64,000 bases of DNA from Paenibacillus sp. DMB20. Its GTDB lineage: Bacteria; Bacillota; Bacilli; Paenibacillales; Paenibacillaceae. The stretch covers positions 286,455 through 350,454 of the forward strand of contig NZ_LAZU01000032.1 in assembly GCF_000987955.1 (NCBI RefSeq), given 5' to 3'. The first letter of the stretch is position 1. Each line of letters opens with the position of its first letter. This document shows positions 1-7,402 of this stretch, in pieces. A program made the position numbers and the translations under genes. A model generated the notes under the pieces. It did no database searches. It was not told where the DNA came from and saw only the letters and a program-made list of their open reading frames with translations.

Positions 1-625
1 CCTGTACCCGTTCGCGGGTATTGGCAAATGTTATATAGAACAGCAGAACGGCAAACGCCGCAAACAACACCATGGTCCACAAAAAACCCTGCTGCTGATT
101 GCCTCTGCCGAACAGCGAAACGAGAGGGAGTGTGGCGATGCTGACGATCAAGCCGCCCAATTGGCCGAAGATCATCCGCACGGAGTTGACGACCGTGCGC
201 TCCTGCGGGTTACTCGTCATGCTTGTAAGTAGAGAGGTCAGCGGCAAATTAATGCCCGCATACAATATGCCAAGCGTAATGTAGGTAATATAGGCGTACA
301 CAAGCTTACCCGTTTCCCCTAGATCGGGCGTCATAAACGTTAGCACGGCAATAACGGAAAAGGGTAACGCCAGCCAGAGAAAATACGGCCTGGATTTGCC
401 CCATTTCGTATTTGTGCGGTCGATCAGCATGCCGATGATCGGACTGTCGAAGGCATCGATGATCCGGGCAACCAGGAATAAGGTCCCTACGGCCGCCACG
501 TTCAATCCGAACACGTCGGTATAGAAGAACATCAAGTACAGCGTAATCATCTGAAAAACGAGATTGGAGGCCGTATCGCCGAGACCGTAACTGATCCGTT
601 CTTTCCATGAAACTTGATTTTCCAT
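1..625 (-). CDS. GPH-family sugar:cation symporter (partial, C-terminus outside window)
   Basis: The first 208 codons of a membrane transporter of the glycoside-pentoside-hexuronide (MelB-like) family. The start at 625 gives MENQVSWKERISYGLGD, and the phrase ISYGLGDTASN is typical of the family N-terminus. Next come hydrophobic helices and the loop DAFDSPIIGMLIDRTNTKWG followed by KSRPY, matching the conserved GPH cytoplasmic loop (D..DP..G...D.t.t..Gk.RP). It is the last gene of the unit that starts at 2700, so it probably imports the sugar or glycoside handled by the upstream dehydrogenase and isomerase. The substrate cannot be told from sequence. The reading frame runs off the left edge of the window. 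Confidence 0.9.
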   Translation of the reverse strand, partial: MENQVSWKERISYGLGDTASNLVFQMITLYLMFFYTDVFGLNVAAVGTLFLVARIIDAFDSPIIGMLIDRTNTKWGKSRPYFLWLALPFSVIAVLTFMTPDLGETGKLVYAYITYITLGILYAGINLPLTSLLTSMTSNPQERTVVNSVRMIFGQLGGLIVSIATLPLVSLFGRGNQQQGFLWTMVLFAAFAVLLFYITFANTRERVQ

Positions 626-722
626 GAGATATCCCCCTGAACGGTATTGTAACCCCTTACATTTTTACGTGTTTACTTCCGCCTACTAGGCATAAAAGCA
701 GTAGACGGAAGCGCACGTCCAT

Positions 723-1820
723 TTAATTTAAAATGATTTCTTGCCCTGTTCTGGAAGATTCATAAATGGCCTCGAGGATCCTGGTTACGACATACGCCTC
801 TTCAGGATTTACAAGCAGCGCTTTATCCCCAAGAATGGCCTCAAGCCATTGTCTCGCTTCGCGGTCCGCCTCATTCTCGACTTTCGAACCGTAATACGGA
901 ATGGAGGCGTTCATCTCCGGCTTGATTTCAACGAGCTTGCCATACAATTCGGTATTTAGATGCAAAGCAGGGTTTCCGTCAGCCGGATTGCGGCGCATTT
1001 CCGCTCCGCCCCTCGTTCCGAACAGCGAGGTCATGGCTTCCCGAACGTCAAGGGTGTTAAGGGCCCATGATGACTCCAGGAATATCGTTGCACCGTTCTC
1101 CATTTTGATGAATCCGACGGCGGAGTCCTCCACCTCAAACTCGTTTGGATCCCACTTGCCGAACAGGTTCGCTTGGTTTTGATCCTTCAATTTTTGAAAG
1201 GCGGTTCCGGATACGGACTTCACTTTGTAATTGTTCATGTACCAGAGCGTCAGGTCGAGCGCGTGGGTTCCGATGTCGATCAAGGGCCCTCCCCCTTGCT
1301 TCTCCTTGTCCATAAACACCCCCCATGTCGGAACCGCGCGGCGGCGGACCGCATGTGCTTTAGCCAAATAGATATCGCCCAGGAATCCATCTTCGCAGGC
1401 TTCCTTCAGCATCAACGCATCTTCCCTAAACCGGTTCTGATAACCGATCGTCAGCTTTTTGCCCGTTCTTTTGGCGGCATCGAGCATGCTTTTCGCTTCC
1501 AGTGAATTTATGGCCATCGGCTTCTCGCACATGACATGCTTGCCTGCCTCAAGCGCTTCGACGGTAATCACGGAGTGCGTGCTGTTCGGCGTGAGTACAT
1601 GAACCACATCAAGCTGTCCGTCTTGAATAAGTTGCCTATAATCCGTATAGGTTTTGGCGCCTGCGGCTCCGTACTGCTTGGCAGCAAGTTCCGCCCGTTC
1701 GATGATGATATCGCAAAACGCCGTCATTTCCGCCAGCTCCGACAATTTGGACAAGGCCGGCAAATGCTTGGCATTGGCGATTCCGCCGCAGCCGATAATG
1801 CCTATTTTTAATTTGCTCAT
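723..1820 (-). CDS. Gfo/Idh/MocA-family NAD(P)-dependent oxidoreductase
   Basis: A 365-residue cytoplasmic dehydrogenase. The N-terminus KIGIIGCGGIANAKHLPAL is a Rossmann dinucleotide-binding fold with the GxGxxA pattern. CEKPMA around residue 98 is the family EKP motif that holds the catalytic lysine. DIGTHALDLTLWYM near residue 185 carries the conserved histidine of the C-terminal substrate domain. The start is preceded by GGAGGAG at five bases. It lies between a sugar-isomerase-like gene and a GPH symporter on one strand, so it probably oxidises a sugar, inositol or a derivative, perhaps to a keto-sugar for the neighbouring TIM-barrel enzyme. Family assignment is firm; the substrate is inference only. 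Confidence 0.93.
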   Translation of the reverse strand: MSKLKIGIIGCGGIANAKHLPALSKLSELAEMTAFCDIIIERAELAAKQYGAAGAKTYTDYRQLIQDGQLDVVHVLTPNSTHSVITVEALEAGKHVMCEKPMAINSLEAKSMLDAAKRTGKKLTIGYQNRFREDALMLKEACEDGFLGDIYLAKAHAVRRRAVPTWGVFMDKEKQGGGPLIDIGTHALDLTLWYMNNYKVKSVSGTAFQKLKDQNQANLFGKWDPNEFEVEDSAVGFIKMENGATIFLESSWALNTLDVREAMTSLFGTRGGAEMRRNPADGNPALHLNTELYGKLVEIKPEMNASIPYYGSKVENEADREARQWLEAILGDKALLVNPEEAYVVTRILEAIYESSRTGQEIILN

Positions 1821-1845
1821 TTTCGCTCCTCCAATGTCCGGCCCA

Positions 1846-2700
1846 TTAGGCTTGAAATAGTTTGGAAATATAGTGGTAGCTGATCTCGACGCTTTCCAGC
1901 TGATTTTTCGTCGTCCAGTCCTGTTCGATGAACAGATATCTGGCCCCAGGCTTGCTTCTGAACGCTTTCAATATAGCCGGGATGTCCATGACCCCTTCTC
2001 CTGCTTCCGTGAAATACTCGATCTTATGCAGCTTGATCATCAATTCCATATCGATTCGGGCGTCGTCGCCGATAACTTCGAATAAGTTCACAGGTTTCAC
2101 ATCGGCTGGCAGATCCTTTTGATGTATTAGATCGCACCGGTTTCCAAGCTTGTTCAGATAAGCAATCGGATCCACGCCGCCTCTCAAAGCCCAATACGTA
2201 TCAAATTCGACCTTAAGGAGATCTTCCTCCGTATTCTCCAAAATGATATCCAGCACATATTGACCGTCAAACTTTTGGAATTCCTCAAAATGGTTGTGGT
2301 AATACAGCTGAATTCCGTTCTCCTTGAAAAAACGCCCCGCTTTGTCTAATTTCCCGCACATCGCCATAACCTCTTCTTTATCGGCAAAGAAAGCGATTGC
2401 AATTGCCACGGAATCAAAACCGGCTTCTTTCGCATAGTCGACGATCTGCAGCGCGTTGTCCTGCTCCAAAAATCCAAGGTCAATGTGGGCCGATACCGCT
2501 TTCAAGCCATGGCGATCCAACTCCTGTCTCAGCTCAGCCGGTTTCAGTTGCCCAACCGTGCCTCCGATATTGTTAGCGTCGTGGAAAAACAGCTCGACGT
2601 TTCGGTATCCGATGGCAGCCACCTTTTCCAAAGTACCTTTAAAATCTTTTGTCAATTCGTCTCTGACCGAATAAAGCTGCAAACCAAATTCCAGACCCAT
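1846..2700 (-). CDS. Sugar phosphate isomerase/epimerase family protein (xylose-isomerase-like TIM barrel)
   Basis: A TIM-barrel protein of about 284 residues in the AP-endonuclease-2 / xylose-isomerase-like superfamily. It starts MGLEFGLQLYSVRDELTKDF, the usual opening of the IolE/IolI-like group. Candidate metal-ligand segments are VSAHIDL, YYHNHFEEF (HNH), KVEFDTYW and a terminal EQDW. I chose ATG 2700 because GGGAGGAG sits seven bases upstream; a TTG two codons earlier is too close to the Shine-Dalgarno site. It is the first gene of the operon with the oxidoreductase and symporter, directly behind the promoter and operators at 2764-2875, so it is presumably induced by the sugar sensed by the adjacent LacI-type regulator. 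Confidence 0.9.
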   Translation of the reverse strand: MGLEFGLQLYSVRDELTKDFKGTLEKVAAIGYRNVELFFHDANNIGGTVGQLKPAELRQELDRHGLKAVSAHIDLGFLEQDNALQIVDYAKEAGFDSVAIAIAFFADKEEVMAMCGKLDKAGRFFKENGIQLYYHNHFEEFQKFDGQYVLDIILENTEEDLLKVEFDTYWALRGGVDPIAYLNKLGNRCDLIHQKDLPADVKPVNLFEVIGDDARIDMELMIKLHKIEYFTEAGEGVMDIPAILKAFRSKPGARYLFIEQDWTTKNQLESVEISYHYISKLFQA

Positions 2701-2763
2701 TTTCAATCTCCTCCCTAATTTATGAAGTACACAAATGCACCTTTTACAAATGACATAAATCTT

Positions 2764-2777
2764 TGTAATTGATTACA
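2764..2777. promoter_or_regulatory. Palindromic operator, downstream copy
   Basis: TGTAATTGATTACA, two six-base arms around a TG centre. It is the same TGTAAT-NN-ATTACA pattern as the site at 2820 and lies 56 bp from it centre to centre, inside the predicted 5' leader of the catabolic operon. The spacing would suit a looped repressor tetramer or two dimers. Binding by the neighbouring LacI-type protein is inferred from proximity. Confidence 0.6.
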
Positions 2778-2819
2778 TTAAAACAAAATAAACCTTTGTT
2801 TTATGGTATTTATTATAAA

Positions 2820-2833
2820 TGTAATGGATTACA
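2820..2833. promoter_or_regulatory. Palindromic operator, promoter-proximal copy
   Basis: TGTAATGGATTACA. Including the flanks, the dyad extends to AAATGTAAT-GG-ATTACATTT (nine-base arms, 2817-2836). It sits just downstream of the predicted -10 box at 2847-2852, where a bound repressor would block initiation. It shares its half-site with the copy at 2764. Confidence 0.68.
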
Positions 2834-2846
2834 TTTGTGTATCTGG

Positions 2847-2875
2847 ATTGTACCCCATTATTTGACCCCCGTCAA
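2847..2875 (-). promoter_or_regulatory. SigA-type promoter of the sugar catabolic operon
   Basis: On the minus strand, TTGACG (2875-2870), a 17-base spacer, then TACAAT (2852-2847): a near-consensus vegetative promoter. Transcription should begin near 2840 and run through both palindromic operators into the gene starting at 2700. Confidence 0.68.
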
Positions 2876-2904
2876 ATCTTTTCGAACATGGTTTCCCTTC
2901 AAAC

Positions 2905-2953
2905 GAAAAAAAACCGGATGAAGATATGGGCTTTTCGCCTCTTCAAACCGGTT
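2905..2953 (-). terminator. Rho-independent terminator of the LacI-type gene
   Basis: On the minus strand AACCGGTTTGAAGA pairs imperfectly with TCTTCATCCGGTT and is followed by a run of eight T. It lies just after the stop codon of the regulator gene, separating it from the catabolic operon. Confidence 0.7.
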
Positions 2954-2977
2954 CCGTTAGAGTTCTATTCTATTGGT

Positions 2978-3983
2978 TCATCCACGGGAAGTTGATTCCC
3001 GTTCGACAAGCCGATGCGGCAGCGTTACTCTTTCATAATTCTTGTCTTCGCTCGTCATATTGTGAATGAGCAAATTCATGGCGGTATACCCCAGATCATA
3101 TTTAGGCTGGTGCACCGTCGTCAATGCTGGCAAAGACATCGTGGCTTCGCGAGTGTTGTCGAATCCGATGACGGCGATCTCATCCGGCACGGTGCGGCCG
3201 TTTATCTTGATGGCATTGACGCAGCCTACGGCAACACTGTCATTCAGGCAAAATATGGCCGAAGGGCTCTCCGATAGCTGCAGCAATTCGTTTGTCAGGG
3301 CCACGCCGTCATCATACCTGCCATCCCCCAGCTTTATCCATTCCTTTCGAACCGGAATATCGTATTGCGCCAGCGCCCTCCTGTATCCTTGCAGCCTCAG
3401 GTGGGTGGAGTTAATGTTTGAGGGCCCGCCGATCAAAGCAATATCCCTGTGCCCGGCTTCAATGAAATGACGAACCGCATCATAAGCGGCGGCTTCATCG
3501 TCTATGGATACCGCGCAGGTGAAGGAGGCCTCTTTAATCTCGCAGCATTGCACGATGCTGTACTTTTGCCCCAATGCGCTTAATTTTTCCTCGGTAAGCG
3601 TGGAACTAAAAGTAATGACTCCATCGGCAAGCTTATTTTGCAACATTTGAAACAATTCTTCTTCCCGGTTTTTATGATTGGAGGTCGGACATACCAACAC
3701 GTAATAACCATCCTGCTTAGCGCGGTCTTCAAGCCCCTGAACGACATCGGCAAAGAAAGGCCAGTCTATCCGGGGAGTCAGCACAAGCACTTTCATCGTT
3801 TCCGATCTTCTTAAAGCCCGGCCCTGCAAATTCGGCTGGTAATCGAATTTACGTATAACGCTCATCACTTTTTTCGCGGGTATCGTCTTTGACCAGCGGA
3901 CTTCCGTTCAAAACCCTGGATACGGTAGCTACGGACACACCGGCCAATCGTGCCACTTCCTGAATCGTCATCGATTTCTCCAT
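2978..3983 (-). CDS. LacI/GalR-family transcriptional regulator (one-base frameshift after the HTH)
   Basis: A full LacI-type repressor split by a +1 shift. From ATG 3983 (AGGAAGG seven bases upstream) the frame reads [20 protein letters not shown] followed by VSRVLNG, the classic DNA-binding helix-turn-helix and hinge region, then stops at 3849. The rest, from [11 protein letters not shown] through the periplasmic-binding-protein-like effector domain ([44 protein letters not shown]), is in the next frame. Removing one T from the run of six at 3869-3874 joins them as [11 protein letters not shown], the normal family sequence. It probably controls the operon starting at 2700 through the TGTAATNNATTACA sites. 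If the frameshift is real, the protein lacks its effector domain. Confidence 0.88.
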
Positions 3984-4094
3984 TTGTTTCCTTCCTTTAC
4001 AGCTGCAATTCCAAGCTTCTGAAAAAGTTTATCATGATCGCAACGTTTGTTCAAACCCTGCTGTTATACCACTTTCACGGAGTGTTTGCTAAAC

Positions 4095-4136
4095 AAAAAG
4101 GGGGCCCCATGGTCCATAGACCACAAGGGTTCCCCC
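4095..4136 (-). terminator. Rho-independent terminator after the ROK kinase gene
   Basis: On the minus strand a long GC-rich hairpin (GGGGG..CCC..TGGTC / GACCA..GGG.CCCCC) is followed directly by TTTTT. It lies about 90 bp after the kinase stop codon. Confidence 0.72.
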
Positions 4137-4224
4137 GTTAAGGATCAAAAGCTGCTTCAGATAAGAAGCACTCTTCCAACCCTGTAAAGTTCAATGAAGC
4201 GGATCTTCTCCAAGCACGCGTTCC

Positions 4225-5109
4225 TTAGTTAGCCGCTTCGCCGGCCGCAAGCTTTGCGAGAGCCAGGGCACCGCATAGTCCCGCATTGTCGCCGAGCTGC
4301 GGCGGAACGATGAACCGGTCGATATCCTGATTGAGGCTCGGATGCGATACGTAGCCGTTCAGCAGCTCCTGCAGCTTCGTGCGGATCAGCGGGAACAACT
4401 GCAGTTGCTTCATCACGCCTCCGCCCATGACGATCCGCTGCGGCGAAAGAATCAGCACGTAGTTCATCAGCGCCTGCGCAAGGTAATAAGCCTCCATCTC
4501 CCATGCCGGATGGTCAGGCGTCAGCTCCGCACCGGCCACGCCCCAGCGTCTGCCAAGCGATGGGCCTGCCGCCAAGCCCTCAAGGCAATCCTTGTGGTAC
4601 GGGCAGGTACCTTCGTATGTGTCCTCCGGATGGCGGCGAACGATAATGTGTCCCATTTCCGGGTGGGACAGGCCGTGAATCAGCTTGCCGTCCACCACGG
4701 CACCCGCTCCGACGCCGGTACCGATCGTGATGTACAGACAGCTGTCCAGTCCCTGGGCTGCGCCCCATGTATATTCCCCAAGCGCTGCGCCGTTTACGTC
4801 CGTATCGAAAGCGATGGGCACGTCAAACCGTTCCTTCAACGCATGAACGACATTGAAATTGCTCCAGTGGGGCTTCGGCGTCGTTGTAATGGAACCGTAC
4901 GTCGGGCTTCCCTTTACGGGGTCAATCGGTCCGAAGAAACCGGCCCCGATCGCTTCCACTCCTTTGTCCGCAAAAAAATCGAACACCTGCGCCATCGTTT
5001 CCTCCGGCGTCGTTGTCGGAAAGCTGATACGCTCGATAACCGTACCGTCCTCCGTACCGATCCCGCATACAAATTTGGTGCCGCCTGCTTCAATCGCTCC
5101 AAGTTTCAT
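4225..5109 (-). CDS. ROK-family fructokinase
   Basis: An ATP-dependent sugar kinase of 294 residues. KLGAIEAGGTKFVCGIG is the phosphate-binding DxGGT-like motif in the EAGGTK form typical of bacterial fructokinases (ScrK/GmuE group). DTDVNGAALGE contains the catalytic aspartate region, and ITIGTGVGAGAVV is the second phosphate loop. HPEMGHIIVRRH followed by CPYHKDCLEGLAAG is the ROK zinc-binding signature (His, three Cys). I prefer ATG 5109 because AGGAGAGG is nine bases upstream; the ATG at 5118 abuts it. It lies next to the LacI-controlled sugar operon but has its own terminator. Fructose is the likely substrate; mannose is possible. Confidence 0.92.
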   Translation of the reverse strand: MKLGAIEAGGTKFVCGIGTEDGTVIERISFPTTTPEETMAQVFDFFADKGVEAIGAGFFGPIDPVKGSPTYGSITTTPKPHWSNFNVVHALKERFDVPIAFDTDVNGAALGEYTWGAAQGLDSCLYITIGTGVGAGAVVDGKLIHGLSHPEMGHIIVRRHPEDTYEGTCPYHKDCLEGLAAGPSLGRRWGVAGAELTPDHPAWEMEAYYLAQALMNYVLILSPQRIVMGGGVMKQLQLFPLIRTKLQELLNGYVSHPSLNQDIDRFIVPPQLGDNAGLCGALALAKLAAGEAAN

Positions 5110-5154
5110 GTAGTTCATCCTCTCCTAGGTGTGCAAGTATGGTTTATATATGTT

Positions 5155-5436
5155 AATCTTTCCGGTCCTGACGGCAATGGCTCCCGCCGTTTCCCGCCGC
5201 GTCAAGAAGCAGCCAGGATAACAAACAATCATGCCGGTCCAGGCCCGGGCGAGATCACTCTCTTTCGTTCCCTTCGGCAATATATATCGCCGTCAGCGGT
5301 GTCGGGGTTCGTATGGGTTGGCCCTGTGCATCCACCTGGCGGGTGCAGTTCCCAGTATAAAGGCAATCACGCTGGATGGCAGTGATCTATTTACGGAAAG
5401 CCGCACCGGCATCCAAAACAAATGGCTCTCGATCAC
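5155..5436 (-). pseudogene. modB: Decayed molybdate ABC permease remnant (modB-like)
   Basis: Immediately after modA, a GTG at 5436 overlaps the modA stop codon in a GTGA arrangement, with GGAGGAAG upstream, as expected for a translationally coupled permease gene. The frame reads VIESHLFWMPVRLSV then SVIAFILGTAPARWMHRA, resembling the first transmembrane helix of ModB permeases, and stops soon after. Two further short pieces in other frames, TPLTAIYIAEGNERE and SDLARAWTGMIV, resemble the ModB C-terminus. Roughly 150 middle residues, including the EAA loop, are missing. This is deletion plus frameshifting, unlike the single-base homopolymer breaks elsewhere in the window. Similarity was judged by eye. 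Confidence 0.6.
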
Positions 5437-6234
5437 AAAGCTTCCTCCGGAAGAAAAAATCCATGCCTTTTGAAAATGGCCCCGGCCTCTTTCGAACGCA
5501 AAAATTCGAGAAAGCGGCCGGCCTCCTCCGGATGCTTCGCGGTTCTGATCACCGCCGCCGGATAATGGATAGGCGTATGGAATGACGGAGGTATCTCTTC
5601 CGCAATCCGGACATCCTTCGATTTTGACGCGTCGCTTGCGTAAACGAATCCCGCATCGGCGTTTCCGGACGAAACGTAAGACAATACCTGGGAAACATCC
5701 TTTCCATAAACGGCTTTCGGTTCAATCATGTCCCACAATTCCTCATGCCGAAGAGCTTCCTTGGCATACGCGCCGGCCGGAACGGTTTCGGGCTGGCCCA
5801 CCGCAACCGCCTTTACGTGCATTCGGCTCAAATCCTTCATGGCCGTGACCGTTTGCCGGTTTTTGGGCGTGATCAGGACCAGCCGGTTCAGCAGCAGCGG
5901 GCGGTTATGTCCGGGGTCAACCAAGCCTTTATCCCGCAGGGCGAGCATCGGCTCCATGGCAGCGGAAATAAACAGATCGACAGGGGCTCCCTGCTCGATC
6001 TGCTGCTGAAGGGAACCGGAGCCGCCGAAATTGTACGCGATTTTGATATCGGGGTACTCTTCGTTGAACAGCTTCGCGATCTCCTCAAGGCTCCCCTTCA
6101 AGCTGGCTGCGGCGGATACCGTGATTTCCATGGTCGCGCCGGACGGGTCGGCCGCCTTCCCGCCGCTGCCCGAACAGGCTGTTGCGTAAGCGATCATGAA
6201 AATAAAAAAGTGCGGACAATACTCCCTTTTTCAT
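5433..6234 (-). CDS. modA: Molybdate ABC transporter substrate-binding lipoprotein (frameshift in signal peptide)
   Basis: An extracellular molybdate or tungstate-binding protein of about 266 residues. After the lipoprotein cysteine (ATACSGS) come the family motifs ITVSAAASLKGSLEEIA, YNFGGSGSLQQQIEQGAPVD, VGQPETVPAGAYAKEAL and DAGFVYASDA, a standard ModA fold. The in-frame ATG at 6197 would start inside the signal peptide. A better start is ATG 6234, giving MKKGVLSALF, which is out of frame by one base in the T6 run on the coding strand (6204-6209). Removing one T yields MKKGVLSALFIFMIAYATAC, a proper lipoprotein signal. The permease gene downstream is a remnant and no modC ATPase follows, so uptake by this system is probably defective. 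Confidence 0.88.
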
Positions 6235-6255
6235 TTTCGGTTTAAAAAAAACCGC

Positions 6256-7146
6256 TCACGGTACCATTGCAGCTCCCATCATATGGCTTAGGCTCTTCAT
6301 TTCGAGCTCATCCAGCTTGGCGGCGGCACGCTCATGATCAATCTCCAGCAGGCACAGGTCAAGCTCGCATTCCAGCGGAACCTCGCAATGAATTTCAGCC
6401 AGTCTCCGGGATAAATGCAACATTTCCAGATCCGCCTCGATCTTGTTTCTAACGCTTTTGGTCAACGCATCCATGTTCTCAAGAATGCCTTCGATCGACT
6501 CAAACTCCTGGACCAGCTTCATGGCCGTCTTCTCGCCGATTCCGCGGACTCCGGGATAATTGTCGCTCGTATCGCCCATGAGTCCCTTGACGTCGATGAC
6601 CTGGCGCGGAAGCAAACCTTTTTCCTGATAAAGGGATTCCGGCGTATAAACCATATAGTTGCCATGGCCCTTTTTCATAATGATAACCGATGTGCGGTCG
6701 CTCACGAGCTGAAGCAGGTCATGGTCCCCGGACAGGATCATCACGTTCATGTCCTCGCCGAAGCGGCGGGACAGGGTTCCGATGCAGTCGTCGGCTTCAT
6801 ATCCTTCCACGCCAAGGTTTGGAATGCCCAGGCATTCCGTCACTTCCCGGATCAGGGAGAACTGGGGCACGAGATCGTCCGGGGCCTCCGGCCGGTTGCC
6901 CTTATAAGCCGCAAATTGGTCGCTGCGGAACGTCTTGGAAGCCATGTCCCAGCAGCAGGCTACGTGCGTCGGTTTAAACGTATCTATGGCATCCCACAAA
7001 TAACGGAGAAATCCGTATACCGCATTGGTCGGAAGGCCGGATTTCGTCCGGCGGATATAACCGCTGGAAGCCGTCGCATAGTAAGCGCGGAACAAAAGGG
7101 CCATGCCGTCAACGAGCATGAGGGATGGTTGTATGGTAGGGTTCAC
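6256..7146 (-). CDS. ypcP: 5'-3' exonuclease (YpcP-type, FEN/PolA N-terminal family)
   Basis: A stand-alone homologue of the 5'-nuclease domain of DNA polymerase I, 296 residues. LMLVDGMALLFRAYYA is the N-terminal catalytic aspartate motif. EGYEADDCIGTLSR and MILSGDHDLLQLV carry the acidic metal-binding residues. VDVKGLMGDTSDNYPGVRGIGEKTA is the DxxGDxSDN motif plus the helix-hairpin-helix DNA contact. It probably removes RNA primers or flaps alongside PolA in replication and repair. The start is a GTG with AGGAGG eleven bases upstream. It is followed, about 20 bp on, by modA, with no functional link evident. Confidence 0.92.
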   Translation of the reverse strand: MNPTIQPSLMLVDGMALLFRAYYATASSGYIRRTKSGLPTNAVYGFLRYLWDAIDTFKPTHVACCWDMASKTFRSDQFAAYKGNRPEAPDDLVPQFSLIREVTECLGIPNLGVEGYEADDCIGTLSRRFGEDMNVMILSGDHDLLQLVSDRTSVIIMKKGHGNYMVYTPESLYQEKGLLPRQVIDVKGLMGDTSDNYPGVRGIGEKTAMKLVQEFESIEGILENMDALTKSVRNKIEADLEMLHLSRRLAEIHCEVPLECELDLCLLEIDHERAAAKLDELEMKSLSHMMGAAMVP

Positions 7147-7338
7147 GTTTCAAATTTCCTCCTATTTGTATTCAAAAAACAAAATGTTTTACCATGCTAT
7201 GACTTTGCCATTATATCATATTTGATATTTTCATAGGGTTAAACAGGCTTATTTTCCAAGCAGGGAATCGTTCGTTGTTCCGATAGACCGTTTGGAGTAC
7301 CGGTCAGGGACGGTGAACCCTTGCAGCGGCAAGAAGAA

Positions 7339-7361
7339 CCCCGCGAGAAAACCTCGCGGGG
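7339..7361 (-). terminator. Hairpin terminator after the GH20 gene
   Basis: A perfect nine-base stem (CCCCGCGAG / CTCGCGGGG) about 40 bp past the stop codon of the hexosaminidase gene, followed on the minus strand by the moderately T-rich TTCTTCTTG. Confidence 0.6.
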
Positions 7362-7402
7362 CGCATTCATTGCATGTTATCGTTTAGTCCATTGAACTCG
7401 AT

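Noticed and set aside
4342-5385. A 347-codon plus-strand frame opposite the ROK kinase
   Set aside because: It is arginine-rich with no domain features and lies entirely antisense to a clear kinase and the modB remnant.
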